Shown here one piece after another: positions 32,330-43,509 of a DNA stretch of 64,000 bases. How positions within the stretch are numbered: the first letter of the stretch is position 1; each line of letters starts with the position of its first letter. Source of the stretch: Forficula auricularia (lineage: Eukaryota; Arthropoda; Insecta; Dermaptera; Forficulidae); the NCBI GenBank assembly GCA_024734495.1, contig JALMQS010000187.1, positions 2,657,933 through 2,721,932 of the forward strand, given 5' to 3'. Below the pieces are notes generated by a model. That model searched no databases, was not told where the DNA came from, and saw only the letters and a program-made list of their open reading frames with translations. The translations under genes were made by a program, and so were the position numbers.

Positions 32330-34190
32330 TTTAAATTTAACCGGCTTCTGCAATTTTTAATCTTAACAAACCCATTTATATCAAAGCAAGTGGAAAAGTA
32401 TCCGAGGCCAAAAACAAAAAGTATTTTGGCTTATTGAATAGACACCACATGACCTCACTTACCCAATAATATTAACAGATCTACTCTTAAATAAAATAAT
32501 TAAAAGAAATATTCAAATTCCAACCAATTTAAAGAAATATTCAAATTTGATCAAATTGAAATTAAAATCTGTTTTTGACAATTACCAGCTAAAATAAATA
32601 CAGAGTCTTAAATTTAAACTTGAATTCATTCTATATTTACTTGATGATTCCAAACCAGTTTAAAAAACTTAGAATATTTCCGGGAGGTCATTTTAATAAT
32701 GTATTAAATTAATAATCATATTCAATTCCTTACGGGACCAAAATTTTTCAGAATTTTATTTAGAAATACTACTCGTATACATACATATAATATCCATTTA
32801 ACAATGAAAACAACACACAATTACTATTAATTGTTGTTTAAAAACAGAACATAACACCTCTGGGGTTCCCTCATGGACCTCGTTCACATAGTGTTAAAAT
32901 AAATAATCACGTATATAGTTCTTACAAAGAGGAATGGATGGTGGAATTCAAATTCTAAATATCAATATTATAGTAGGATTAATGGCACATTGACTTGTAG
33001 GTGTCATACAATATCAAGTTGAGAATGTTTTGAAAGCATAAATTTTGTTAAAGTAAAACAGGTTGACGAGAGGTGTACATGTACTTTCATAATAACGAAA
33101 TAGCTTAATTTAGGATTCTTTTAACTTGGACAGTATAAACAATAGATAATACGAATAAGAAAAATATTTAGTATTTTTGAGCAAATTCAATATTCCAGCC
33201 GCCTGGGAACTTCACCCATTGGTGAGCGTGAAGAGAAATAATTTTTCATTTTATTTTATCAGCCAAAAGACAATTCTTTTATCTTTTACAATCAATATTG
33301 AAAAAAAGAATTTTAAAAAAGTACCATCTTACTCTAGAGTAAAGTACTTTAAAATATTATTTTACTAAAAACTTTATTTAACCTTTTCTGTTGTCTCCAA
33401 GATACTTAATTAGGATATTCAATTTAATCAAAATTGGTTAAGTCATTTTTAGGATATTTAGAAAAAACTAAAGGATATTTAGGAAAAAAGTACTAATGTT
33501 TGAAGGCCGATATGACCCAAAAACTAATCAGCGCTTCATTTTCTTAAAATAATGTTAGGTTTTCAATTTCATTTCAATAGGTGGAACGTTGTAGAAAAAA
33601 TCGTGGACGGAAAAAAACGATAACATCCATTCATCCATCCATCCATCCATCCGCATGCACTAAATGAAAAAATCGCACTTTTTGGCCTCTGGACGAGACC
33701 CCAAGTAATTTTTGGCAAAACCGGCACGTGCTAAAATTCAACCTAATTGAATACTACAATTTGTGACTTTAACTGATTCCATGGTTTTCCGTAGTCTTTA
33801 CCTGTGGACCCTTTGAAATTTCGCTTGCCGCGAGACCGATTACAATACTTTACCCATGGTTCGCATTGGATAAAGTAGAAAGGATTGAATATTGTAGCTC
33901 TTGTCCGAAATCGAACTTGAATTTGAATTATTTTTTAATTTCGAGATTTTTAACTAATTTAATTTTTTTTTTGCAAGAAAATATTGAATTATAAAATATA
34001 AATAACCTTCTTTTTTCCAAAGTCGGTTAATAAATAACTGTACTAATTAAAATCCTCAAAATGTAGTCTGTATTTGGAGATGATTTATGACGTTGGTGCG
34101 CCTGTATTTAGGCAACATGATGCCCTCAGAAGAAAGAAAGCTGCGTATGAGCTAGGCGAGTCCAGTCGATGGAATGATCTTGAATTCTAG
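32330..34190. other. AT-rich stretch; ATCC microsatellite at 33624-33652
   Basis: No gene or mobile element could be supported. An (ATCC)n/(TCCA)n microsatellite of about six units stands at 33626-33652. The part 33500-33900 is less AT-biased and appears single-copy within the window. Confidence 0.4.
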
Positions 34191-34194
34191 AGCA

Positions 34195-34290
34195 GGGTTC
34201 CCCAAGACTATTCCCGTGGGCACCATAGCGACCGGCTACCGTTTTACGTGTGCCCGCCGCTCCTCGACCCCCGATAAAAAATTTAAGTTT
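34195..34290 (+). mobile_element. hAT-like left end (CAGGGTTCCCCAAGACTATT)
   Basis: AGCAGGGTTCCCCAAGACTA and a GC-rich patch TACGTGTGCCCGCCGCTCC resemble the subterminal region of hAT elements. GCCCGCCGCTC recurs at 35369, perhaps the other side of the element, with the SINE (34478) and LINE tail (34925-35319) inserted between. The far terminus is not clear. Confidence 0.4.
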
Positions 34291-34477
34291 TTAATAACAC
34301 ACATATGCAAACATTTTTTGAAATTTTTTTTACATTTAGTAATTTATTTGAGAAAAATATAAGTGTATTTGTTTGAAAATAATTATTTGTTTAAATTAAA
34401 AAATTATTTCTGCTATCAATAGAATAATGAAAAAGTTAAATTTTTTTTAATTCTTTAAAAATAATCATTACAACAGT

Positions 34478-34655
34478 TTTTTTTTTGGTTTTTCGGCCTT
34501 TCTAGCCATAAGCCAATTTACGATACTATTTATTTTATCTAAATTTGTCCCTACCCCGGGGATCAGATTTTAGTCGGATACCTCGAGTCGGATTCGAACC
34601 CGGGTCTACTTGGTTAGCAAGCTGACACGCTACCACCTAGTCTATCCGACCCCCA
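34478..34655 (-). mobile_element. tRNA-derived SINE, family S1 (reverse copy)
   Basis: The minus strand reads GGGGGTCGGATAGACTAGGT, then GGGTTCGAATCCGACTCGAG (box B), and ends TGGCTTATGGCTAGAAAGGC with an A-tail (T-run at 34478-34487 on the plus strand). It is homologous over its whole length to the copy at 10377-10560. Confidence 0.75.
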
Positions 34656-34924
34656 TTACAACAGTTAGAGATAAAATGAAAACACAAATTTGTATGATTG
34701 ATTTTGACAAAGTCATTAAAAACAAAGTGATTTTTACATTATATATAGAATTTTAAGTAAAGTGGCTAACTTTTTGTTTCACCGAAATTTAAAAAAAGAA
34801 TCAAACATTTCAGGGAGACAAATTTTTCAAAAACTTTAACAAATAATGTCAGATCTTCTTATTGTAAAAAATATATACTATATTCATTTATTTTGTTGTT
34901 TCATGATAACTATTTTTTTTCTGA

Positions 34925-35319
34925 CCAACTTTATTTATTTATTTATTAAAAACATTGTATCTGTAGGGCCATCTAGCCCCTTTAATGTACAATTTTCGGC
35001 CAATTAAATTACATAAATATTAATATAATACAAAACAAAAAAGGAAAAACCAATATAAAAGCAAGAAAAATTCAAAAAGTAAAACATAAGGTACATAATA
35101 ATTAAATGAAACATAAATATTAAAAATACAATATATATAGAAGGAGAGTAAAAAAATAATAATGCCAACATGTAGGATACAAAAACAGAAAATATAAATA
35201 AAATATTAAGCTAAGTGCTTGCGAATTTCTGCCTCGAATGCTTCATGAAGCCCAATCTTCCTTACGTTGAGTGGCAGTGAGTTCCAACCCTTGGTTCCCG
35301 TAACCTCAAAGGAGTCCTG
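34925..35319 (-). pseudogene. Non-LTR retrotransposon 3' end, second family
   Basis: The minus-strand frame 35319-35206 reads FEVTGTKGWNSLPLNVRKIG, then LHEAFEAEIRKHLA and TAA. The WNSLP...(F)E(A/R).(I/L)R.HL ending is characteristic of LINE reverse-transcriptase C-termini, but the sequence differs from the FKTRVHKHL family. The 3' UTR of about 240 bp ends GGGGCTAGATGGCCCTACAG and a (TAAA/ATAA)n tail at 34927-34945. It is 5'-truncated; the upstream frame is broken by a stop at 35320. Confidence 0.75.
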
Positions 35320-35374
35320 TTATCATAACTGTATGTCCCACCATAAATTTACATTAAAAAATAAATAATGCCCG

Positions 35375-36280
35375 CCGCTCGAATAATATTCAGAATGTGA
35401 TCTTAGATACAAAAATATTGTGTACTCCTGGATCTGGATCATATGGCATGTAACCCTTCAAGTATGTATGAAAGGATAATTTTTACATAAGCTTTAAATA
35501 AGCAGAGAATATAAAAGGTAGAGTTTACCATTTAAATATTCGAAACATGGAAAAAATATTGGAATCGGTCTCGCGCCAATCCACTTCAAAGGGTCCTCAG
35601 GTAAAGACTAGGGAACCTTTTCAATTAGAGAAACGTACATTTGAAAATAGGAAAATAAATGGAAACCTAACTTCTATAACTGTTTTATTTTTCACCCGAA
35701 ATGAACAAATTACCAGTAAAGATAGAAGAACATTACTGATATATTAACTAAGTGACAGACTAATTGATTATAATGGAATTAGGAGATTTCAAAAATTAAA
35801 TTTCTCTTATAAGCCATCATTTATTTTATATAAGTGAATGCAAAAAAATTTAATGGTAAAAGTGGTTTAGAAAGGGAGAGAGAGAGAGATGTTTCTATTT
35901 CGGTATTATCCAGGGCTATAAAATTTTAATGATCTAGAGTTAATTTGAACGTCCTGTTGATCAGTGCAAAAGTTTCTAATCTAGCCCTCTTAAGATACCT
36001 TTCCTCTAAACTTGACCCATTCTTTTATTTCTTTTCACTTTCTTTGTCTTTTTATGAGACGTAAAAAACTTAAAACGGATGTAAGGAAGTGGAGGGTTAG
36101 TTATCTCTTACAAGACTTAAAGAGGGCAAGATTGTGCGCATAATTAATTTCCTTAAAGGATTAAATCAGTTAAGTTGAGAGACAGATTTAAGGAAAAATA
36201 TAAAAAAAAAGAAACGATCTCGACACGCTCTTAAATGTTTTAAGAAATATTTTCATTTAATACAGAAGCTACTTAATAAT
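35375..36280. other. AT-rich stretch without recognised feature
   Basis: A (GA)n run lies at 35875-35889. The frame 35547-35747 has no recognisable motif. Nothing else supported. Confidence 0.35.
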
Positions 36281-36283
36281 GTA

Positions 36284-36486
36284 TTGGAAAAATCACGAGT
36301 GTCCTATACTGAATTCGAAATGTTATGGATAAGTTTTATTACATGTTTATTATTCATTGACCAGGATTGCTTTTTGGCACTAGTGTTCCTTTCCCGAGGA
36401 GGGTGAATACACAACCCTTCGGACATGTAATAAAACGTATCCATAAAGTCGTGAATTCAGTTCTGGACACTCTCTTGATTTTTCCA
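36284..36486. mobile_element. Foldback repeat, arms about 60 bp, SINE-like centre
   Basis: TGGAAAAATCACGAGTGTCC and GATAAGTTTTATTACATG (36284-36346) are matched in reverse by 36424-36486. The centre (TTGACCAGGATTGCTTTTTG, then GAGGAGGGTGAATACACAAC) has relatives near 36650-36760 and 39462-39500. Confidence 0.5.
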
Positions 36487-36499
36487 GTAAATTATAATT

Positions 36500-37640
36500 C
36501 TACTACTATCGGCAAATGAATTTTTTATTTAAAAATGTATTTTTCCCAAAAATAGAGAATTAATTAAAATTTTGTGTAATTATGAATGTCAAATAGTGAT
36601 CCGAGCTATAATGGATGATATTTTTACCATATGTCAGAAGGGTTTTATTCAAAACTTCGGGGATTGAAGAGTGCCAAAAATTAAATCCAGACCAATGGCT
36701 TGTTCTCTAAGATAAACGAATTCCAGAGGGGGTGGGTACAACCCCTTATGACCAACTACTGAATAAATTAGTTTATTCAGAATTTTGGTTGCCCCTTCAT
36801 CAAATCTCTATCAATTTAATTGATTTTTTTAATTTCATTTTGCATGAAATAAGACCAAAAAATCTTCTCATTAGCCTTACCCCCAGGGTCTATAAGAAGT
36901 GAGATTTTTAGAGTAATTTCAATCAAGATCAGATCTAAGGGATCGGATATTAAGAAACAATGAGGCTTACAAATTTTCGATATCTAGAACGTTTATTTTT
37001 GTCTAAAATCAACTTTTATTGTAGATATAATACCTACATTTTTTAATAATTTATTTCATTTATGCACAAAATCACCCCTATTACTGCATGAAATGACAAA
37101 TGAGGTTTTTATTACATAAAATCCTTTTCTAAGTGATCGAAATCATGTTATCAGTCCGAAGACTATGATAAAGCAAATAAGCATCTTCATCTGATTCTTT
37201 CCAAACCAATTATTTCTCTAGTCCCACATCCTATTTGCTTTATTATATGAGCTAAATTTTCATGTGTAGGTTAATTTATTGAAAAAGATAATGTCTATAG
37301 ATCTGCTCATGGTAATGATGATTGTTCAAAAATTATCATGCTGCTCTAATTACTCCATGTTTATGAAATTAAAAATACAAAATTATTAGTTCATGAGCTA
37401 AAATTAGACGAAAAAGTGTTGACTTTTTAAGATTCGGTACGCTTGCCGCAAATATAAAAGATTTGGAAAAATTTTATCAAGCGAAGGGTTTGTGCTAAAA
37501 AATTGAAAATTTGCTCACAGGTGTTGTTTATAAATACAAACTTATTTACAGGAATTTCAGTTTATTCATTACACCCATTTGATAGCTCCTCATTGAAATG
37601 TTTGCATCACAAAGAACTGATCTAAGGTATAAAATATTAA
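36500..37640. other. No recognised gene
   Basis: Contains a diverged relative of the 36284 centre (CATATGTCAGAAGGGTTTTA at 36630). Near 37425 there is a segment (AAGATTCGGTACGCTTG) that resembles 41670-41690. No coding frame supported. Confidence 0.3.
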
Positions 37641-37650
37641 TAATATATAC

Positions 37651-38355
37651 CCCGGGTGGCCTCTAACCTTAACTTTGGGAGCCGCAAATTTATAAAACTG
37701 GTTCAAAGCGAGAGCCACATTGTTTGGAGATTAATGAATGGTTTTATTAAAAAAAAGACACATTTTTTATTTTATAAAATATAAATGAAGTAGGTAACAT
37801 TTATTTTTTGCTCTACTTACTTATTATAACATTAGTGTTCAATAACAATAAAAAAAAGAAATATTATTTAATTTTTGAGAAGTGCTTTTACGAGTGTTCA
37901 TGTTGGGTGTTAGTTGTTTGAAAATTGATAATTGGTAAGCGCAGTTCGCAAGAGTTCACTTAAATGTTCATCAGTTAATTCGGATCGATATTTAGATTTA
38001 ATGAACTTAAGAGTTGAGTACAGTGAATCACACACATAAGTAGTTCCAAATATTGAGATTAGTCTCTTAGCACGCTCTTTTGTTAGTGGGTATTTTTCTC
38101 CTGGGACCTTCTTCTAAAACTCTATGGCCGAAACGCCACTTGGTTTGAATCCTTTTAGTCCTCCATCCTCTTGCAATTCTAGTATCTCCAACTCTACAGC
38201 TGCTGTATCCTTTGTATTGCTGATGAAACAGGACAACCATCGCCCACTTATTTTTATACTTTTAAAAATCAGTATTATTCAAGAGGGTTCAAGCGCCGCA
38301 CGAGATTGACTAAAGAGCTGCATGCGGCTCGCGAGCCACGTTGTGGCCACCCCTG
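37651..38355 (-). mobile_element. hAT element, 705 bp, with perfect 8-bp target duplication
   Basis: The element is flanked by identical ATATATAC octamers at 37643-37650 and 38356-38363. The ends CCCGGGTGGCC and GGCCACCCCTG are imperfect inverted repeats, with GCGGCTCGCGAGCCAC and GCGAGAGCCACATTG just inside. It carries the C-terminal transposase remnant described separately. The rest of the transposase has been deleted, so this is a non-autonomous deletion derivative. Confidence 0.85.
37910..38239 (-). pseudogene. hAT transposase C-terminus (hATC dimerisation region)
   Basis: 110 minus-strand codons, including the final stop, read WLSCFISNTKDTAAVELEIL, ELQEDGGLKGFKPSGVSAIE, F, TAG, KKVPGEKYPLTKERAKRLIS, IFGTTYVCDSLYSTLKFIKS, KYRSELTDEHLSELLRTALT and NYQFSNN, then a stop at 37910-37912. 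The (E)FW..VP...YP.L...A..(L)(L)(S)IF(G)(S/T)TY.CE..FS..K.IKS..R..LTDEHL pattern is the hAT C-terminal dimerisation domain as in GTF2IRD2/ZBED-like transposases. There is one internal TAG, at the position where Trp is expected. Only this domain remains; the catalytic core is gone. Confidence 0.85.
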
Positions 38356-38389
38356 ATATATACTATCTTTTTATTTTTATTCAAAAATC

Positions 38390-38418
38390 GACGTTTCGGA
38401 GGCTATTCCCTCCTTCAG
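38390..38418 (-). ncRNA. Hammerhead-like motif, shortened (family E)
   Basis: The minus strand reads CTGA, AGGAGGGAATAGCCTCC, GAAAC, GTC. Relative to family A it lacks three bases of the CTGAAGA-A segment, so the core is incomplete although stem and GAAACGTC remain. It lies a few tens of bases from the hAT element's right target duplication, so the hAT may have inserted beside or within this PLE unit. Confidence 0.4.
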
Positions 38419-38584
38419 GGTTTTGAAAAGTCAGTGAAGGAAATCCAATGCGACATTCCCCTCTGACTCCTCTTTCAGTGGCAGTAACAATAATATATTG
38501 TATTTCATTCTCAGCAGAATTATAATGTAGTCGGTTTTTGAATAAAAATAAAAATATAGTACACTTAATTAATATTATATTGAT

Positions 38585-38800
38585 TAAAGGAGACAATAAA
38601 AGAGTGTGGCTTCTGCTGGGAAAATATATTTTCACACATCAATTCCTGTGAATAAATTATAAGAGACTGATGTATGGGACAAAGTCCTCGAAACTATAGT
38701 CTCGTTATAAATAAATTAAAAAAATTATTTTTCCAAAAGAAGACTTACTCTTTTATTGCCTCTATTAATTGATAAAAATTCTGCTACTCTCTGAAAAAAT
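38585..38800 (+). mobile_element. PLE-type unit, family H
   Basis: AAGGAGACAATAAAAGAGTG then TGGCTTCTGCTGG opens the unit. The hammerhead-like motif follows at 38667-38701, then TCGTTATAAATAAAT and, in reverse, GACTTACTCTTTTATTGCCT and AAAATTCTGCTACTCTCTG. The same segments, rearranged, occur at 55710-55862. Confidence 0.55.
38667..38701 (+). ncRNA. Hammerhead-like motif (family H)
   Basis: CTGATGT, AT, GGGAC-AAA-GTCC, TC, GAAAC, TATA, GTC. The A9 position is T and stem II is flanked by an extra mismatch. Stem III (C-TATA-G) and the GTC triplet match families F and G. Confidence 0.45.
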
Positions 38801-39004
38801 AAACTTTTTATTTAATAATATATTGTTTTGTTTCCAAACAGATGAGAGCATCTACTCATCGACAGTAGAAATGTTTTCTAAAATGGACTGAAGAAAAAAA
38901 AGAAAAAAACATATAGGTAAATTAAAATTTTGTTTTATTTATATTGAGTGAGAGAATTCATAACAACCAATTATTAAGGAATATAATTAAAACTCAAAAA
39001 AAAT

Positions 39005-39398
39005 AAACTCCGGGGTCCGAGGTGGGGGTGCAGGTTAGAGTGGTGGTGTGGGGGCGGGGGTTGGGGTGCTGGGTGGGTTTCGTGGAGTGTGGTGGGTTGG
39101 AGTGGGGGGTGAGGTTGGGGTTCGTGGGTTGGTGGCCCGAGGTGGGTGGGGTGAGGGTTGGGGTGGTGGTGTGGGGGCGGGGGTTGGGGTGCTGGATGGG
39201 TTTCGGGGAGTGTGGGGGGTGAGGTTTGGGTTCTGTGGTGTGGGGGCGGGGGTTGGGCACGGGTTCATGGTGCAGGGATAGGGGTGCTGGATGGGCCGGG
39301 GGAAGTGTAGTGTGAGGGTGGGATTCGTGGGTTGAGGGTCCAGGGGGCGTGCCCCCTGGTTAGCAAGAGGGCCGCCGAAGGCGGGCCTTGCAGCTAGT
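39005..39398 (+). mobile_element. G-rich minisatellite with Helitron-like 3' hairpins
   Basis: 39016-39330 is strongly G-skewed, with a unit of roughly 120-135 bp: GTGGTGGTGTGGGGGCGGGG, GTTGGGGTGCTGG(A/G)TGGG, GTGAGGTTTGGGTT recur about three times. It is followed by two hairpins, CCAGGGGGCGTGCCCCCTGG (39339-39358) and GGCCGCCGAAGGCGGGCC (39370-39387), and then TTGCAGCTAG-T. The hairpin-then-CTAG-T ending fits a Helitron 3' terminus. The Pro/Thr-rich minus-strand frames (up to 160 codons) are translations of the repeat and not genes. Confidence 0.55.
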
Positions 39399-39519
39399 AT
39401 TCTATAGAATATAAATGTGAAAGTAAAAAGAATAGTGTTGATGTAGAATAATTTAATCCAGGTGCTATTGACGAGAGGGTGAATATAACTCTTCTGACAT
39501 GTAAGAAAATCATGCATAA

Positions 39520-40355
39520 CAGCTCGGATTCAGTAATTATAATAATAACTATAATGATTTTTATTCAAATTAGTTTTAATATTAAAATTTAAATTATATT
39601 TACTCGTACACGGGTAGTTGCGTCAAACCAGTCCTAGGACTGTGTACTCGGTGATGATGACGTATACATTTTACAATGCTTGATTAGAATAAGTAGAGAA
39701 AGCAATCGTATATAAAACATATATTAAAAGGGAATTTCTTTTAATACACTTTAGTTAGAGTTTATAATATAGGAATTAAAATAGATGAGGTTCGACAACA
39801 AGCTCCGACCTGTTTGTTCGAATTGGAAAAAATCTTTCAATTCGATAATTCTAGGATTTCCCTTTTAACTATTAGGTGCTTGTACAAAAATTAGTGCTCT
39901 CTATTGCCGTGTCCAAAGTTCACTCCCCACCATGAGCCCATGCGACTTGAATTGTGAAACCCTTCAGGCCAAAATAAACCCTTTCCAGCAAGGACCCGCG
40001 CGTTGAGGCTTCTCCAGTGATTCTTCGCGCTTCCACGCGTCTTCCAGGTGAGATTTTTTTCCATTCTTTTTTGAATTTTCTTTATTTTACCCATTTTTTA
40101 TTTATATTTTTATTTCACAGTTAAAAAAATATTTTATCTCAATATTAATATTTCGATTTCTTCTTCTTATTCAAATACTTAATTAAAATTAAGATTTAAT
40201 AACTCGTATTGTAAACCAGTATTAAGCTTTTTAAGCTGCCACCCAAATTTGAAAAATACTATATGTCGAAACGTCGTCCATTTTGATGAGATTTTATCTA
40301 CAAAAATCTGCAATCTAGATGATTTAAGCTTGAACTTCTCTTTCGATAAACAACT
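39520..40355. other. No recognised gene
   Basis: The frame minus 39891-40094 covers a less AT-biased patch (39895-40060) without recognisable motif. Otherwise AT-rich. Confidence 0.3.
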
Positions 40356-40367
40356 CAACTATTAAAG

Positions 40368-41217
40368 CAGGGATGTCCAACATTTTGTCTTACACGGGCC
40401 ACATTTGATGAAAAAACAAATGCTTCGGACCGCATATAATATATTCTAATTATATTAATATTTATCAATGAAATTGAATATATATAATGTAGAATAATGT
40501 AATCCACCATGACAGAAGTGAAAATGTCATAGCACAATAATCTATGAGTTCTTTTCTTTCATAATATTGTTTTTTTAAATCATTTAGCACTTCAAAAGTT
40601 TCAATTTCTGAAATAATAAATATTTTATAAAATGTAAATATGAGATGAAGAATGGTTTTTAAATTCGAAACTTCATTATTTTTTAACCTGAAAGCTGAGC
40701 TTATAACTTTGCTTTTAGTGAATTTTATTCTTTAATATAGCATTACCCTACTATTGATATATAAATTCATATTTCCAAAAAGTGAATAAGTATTGTAAAG
40801 CCAGGAATGTTAGATAAATTTTATAACATCTTAATAAAGAGACAGTATTAAATTTTTCTTTCAGTTCAATCTCTGATTAAAAATGCATTAAATCAGAAAG
40901 TTTGCAGCTAAAATATTTATACCTAATAAAAATGGAGTCAAAATATGTCACAATCGCGATTATTTTTTCCGAAATCTTGATATATTTTTTCATATTAAAA
41001 ATTGAAAATCTGCCCATTCATTCTTAGAAAGCTTTTGGAATGATTTTACAATTTCTTTTTATTTTAGAAAAAAAATATATCAGATTTTTTCTGATTTGTT
41101 TCCAGGAAGTACATAAAAATCTTATTGTTTCAAGGAAGTTTATAATTTTATGTCGGGCCGCATTCATTGCAGTGCTGGGCCCCATGCTGGCCGCGTAACA
41201 AAGGTTGGACGTTACTG
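40368..41217. mobile_element. hAT-like non-autonomous element, 850 bp
   Basis: Left CAGGGATGTCCAACATTTTG and right AACAAAGGTTGGACGTTACTG are inverted terminal repeats of the CAG(G/T)(G/A)(G/A)TGTCCAAC kind. GGGCCACATTTGATG and GGCCGCATTCATTGCAG sit just inside. Internal sequence at 40560-40740 matches 28830-28970 in reverse, so this is the same family as the 28717 element. The flanking 8-mers TATTAAAG/ATCTAGAG agree only partly. Confidence 0.65.
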
Positions 41218-41699
41218 ATCTAGAGTGAATAAACTTTAAATTTGTCCTAACATTTACTTCATTCTTGATAGTAATTCATTTTGCCAGCAGGAGAAATTTT
41301 AACTTCCACAGATACAATATGCCTGGTCTATCCCTTGAACAAGTTGTTCCTTCCTGTCGTATATACGTAGGTTCTACATTGCTGACTAAGAAGTGAAGCA
41401 AAACCTCAGGCTTTGTTCTTCATCCCCAAAACAAATGACATAACTCTTGTCGACAAAATGCTTTGAGCTATTTAATCTCAGTTACCCTTTTCAACTTTTA
41501 CATAACCTACAAGCGTTTCATTATCAAAGGATCAAACTAGAAACAATTTTTCGAATTTTCTCATCAATTTATTATACAAAATAAACAAGATTTATATTTT
41601 CAAACTTTTTTCGGACCATAATACATTTTTTAAATTTCTTTATAAAATTGGAGTAAAAATTTTCTTTTCAAGATTCGGTACATTTTTTATAAATTTTGA

Positions 41700-42340
41700 G
41701 TATGACGTAATTTTTTGTGAGTGAATAGCTTGGGCTAAAAGCTGAAACTTGGCAGAATGAGTAACGAATCAATACAAACCTTTATAGACAATCCAGATCA
41801 TTACCTACAACCATTGAAAGGTTTCCCATATAACAATACGATTTTTAGGGTTCCGTTCAAAAGTAAAAGAGGATCACGGGACGCTTTACGCAAATTTTCG
41901 TGATTTGAACTGCAGAGTTAAAACTTTTTTATAATGATATTAATGCAAGAAGAAGTTGCGCCAAAAAGGTACAACCTCTGTAATCCGTGGTGTTCCCTTG
42001 CATGAAAATAAGAAGAGATTTCGGGATTGGGTCAGAGTCGAAGGTATCTGTGGAAGCGGGTCTTGAAAGACTGAAGGTTATATGCTGCTGGGAAGACGGT
42101 CAGGGGAAGAGAGTTCCAGTCTCTAGTAGTCATGGGAACAAACATTTGGCGAATGCGTTTTGGGTATGCCGTAATTTTTTGTGAGTGAATAGCTTGGGCT
42201 AAAAGCGGAAACTTAGCAGAAAGAGTAACTGATCAATACAAACGTTTATAGACAGTCCAGATCATTATCTACAACCATTCAAAGGCTTCCCATATAACAA
42301 TACGATTTTTAGGGTTCCGTTCAAAAGTAAAAGAGGATCC
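41700..42340. repeat. About 175-bp direct repeats flanking a LINE tail
   Basis: CGTAATTTTTTGTGAGTGAA, TAGCTTGGGCTAAAAGC and TACGATTTTTAGGGTTCCGT occur in the same order at 41708-41876 and 42169-42337. Between them lies the LINE 3' end. The arrangement could be a duplication during insertion, or a LINE fragment within a tandem repeat. Confidence 0.65.
41950..42166 (-). pseudogene. LINE 3' end, FKTRFHRYL type
   Basis: The minus-strand frame 42166-42032 reads YPKRIRQMFVPMTTRDWNSL, PLTVFPAAYNLQSFKTRFHR, YLRL and TGA. It belongs to the same broad family as the copies at 3044, 26554 and 46609. The 3' UTR ends near 41940 after TTTTTGGCGCAACTTCTTCT. It is 5'-truncated and has no in-frame stops in the part that remains. 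Confidence 0.8.
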
Positions 42341-42344
42341 TATT

Positions 42345-43080
42345 AGTGTTGATTCACTGTCTGTAGGCTTGTAAATTAAATAAGAAACAAGGGTGAAAAT
42401 TACATGTATTCACTTTTCCGAGATTAAAATTTAAATAAAATGATTATATTGGGGAGGTTAGAGTTTTTTTCTATTGATTATTGATACAAGAAGAAGTCAC
42501 TTGAACATTTATTCTAAACAAGAAGATAATGCGGGTTTTGAGTAAATTTAATACATCATTTTCCTTGTGTAATACTAATTAATAATTATTAATCTCAAAT
42601 GACCTTAGAGGTCAAAATGTTAGGGTGGATCATACATTTCTGAATTTAAAAATTAATTACATTTAACTCAAATTAACAGGCCCAATTAAAACACATTGAT
42701 ATTTGAATTGACTATACAACTATAAATGTATATTTATCATTTGAAAAGACTCATGGAAAAAAGAACCACATTGTGGAAAAAATATAAAATTGTAATTAAT
42801 TTTGTATTATATATATTATAAAAATGAATAATGCAGAAAAGTAAACAATCAAATCTTTACCTAGTAAGCTCATAAAGAGTTAGGTTTTAACAAATTAATA
42901 TACTAATACCATATTTGACACCCAAGTTTGCATTAATAAGCTGCAACATTTTTTTGATAAGTTTGAACTTTTTAATTCAAACTGATTGTTAAGGGAAAAA
43001 TTACTAAAATTTGTGGCTTGAAGTGTTTTTGATTTTCATCCAATTATCTATAATTAGAGCCATTAAATAGCAAAAGGGGT
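42345..43080. other. AT-rich stretch without recognised feature
   Basis: No TIRs, SINE boxes or coding frames supported. Confidence 0.35.
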
Positions 43081-43081
43081 A

Positions 43082-43450
43082 ATGTTAAATATTATCATTT
43101 ATTTGAAAGTAATGGAAGGCAGCCCAGAGGTAGTGAGGAAAGAAAAAATTAACACATATAAAATAAGGTGTAATTTATTGGAATCCTTCCTCCTTTCCTT
43201 TCAAACCGACGTTTTGGAGGATTTTTCCCTCCTTCTTCAGGGTTTCAAAGAGTCAATGAATGAAACAAATAAAATGTTTCCTTCTTCTCTCCACAGTAGT
43301 GTTCAAAAACTTTCTTCATTTTTAACAAAAGGCATAGAAAAACAAATTTTTTTTCCTCACTACCTCTGGGCTGCCTTCCATTACTTTCAATTAAAATTTC
43401 TACCAGTCCGTCTCTCTCCAGAGAAAATTTGGTTGCAAAAAAATTATCAT
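43082..43450. mobile_element. PLE-type unit, family A, copy 3 (asymmetric)
   Basis: TAATGGAAGGCAGCCCAGAG opens the left arm, which runs to the motif at 43208-43240; the interior AATGAATGAAACAAATAAAA follows. A short right arm (CTCACTACCTCTGGGCTGCC, 43355-43390) closes the unit, so it lacks the right hammerhead copy. The 138-codon plus-strand frame 43082-43498 is a repeat by-product. Confidence 0.65.
43208..43240 (-). ncRNA. Hammerhead-like motif with mutated GAAA (family A, copy 3)
   Basis: The minus strand reads CTGAAGA, A, GGAGG...CCTCC, AAAAC, GTC. The G of GAAA (position 12) is A, which should abolish activity, while the rest equals copy 1. Confidence 0.5.
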
Positions 43451-43509
43451 TTATATTTATTATATACTAGTATTAATTCTAATTTAGTTTTCGTATAAAT
43501 GTACTTAGG

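Noticed and set aside
39035..39517. 160-codon Pro/Thr-rich minus-strand frame
   Set aside because: It is a translation of the G-rich minisatellite; all frames there are long because stop codons are rare in G/C-skewed repeats.
41703..42337. Solo LTR retrotransposon from the 175-bp direct repeats
   Set aside because: The repeats lack TG...CA ends, a primer-binding site and any gag/pol sequence; the enclosed DNA is a LINE tail.
43082..43498. 138-codon plus-strand frame
   Set aside because: It lies wholly in a PLE-type repeat unit whose other copies have different frames open.
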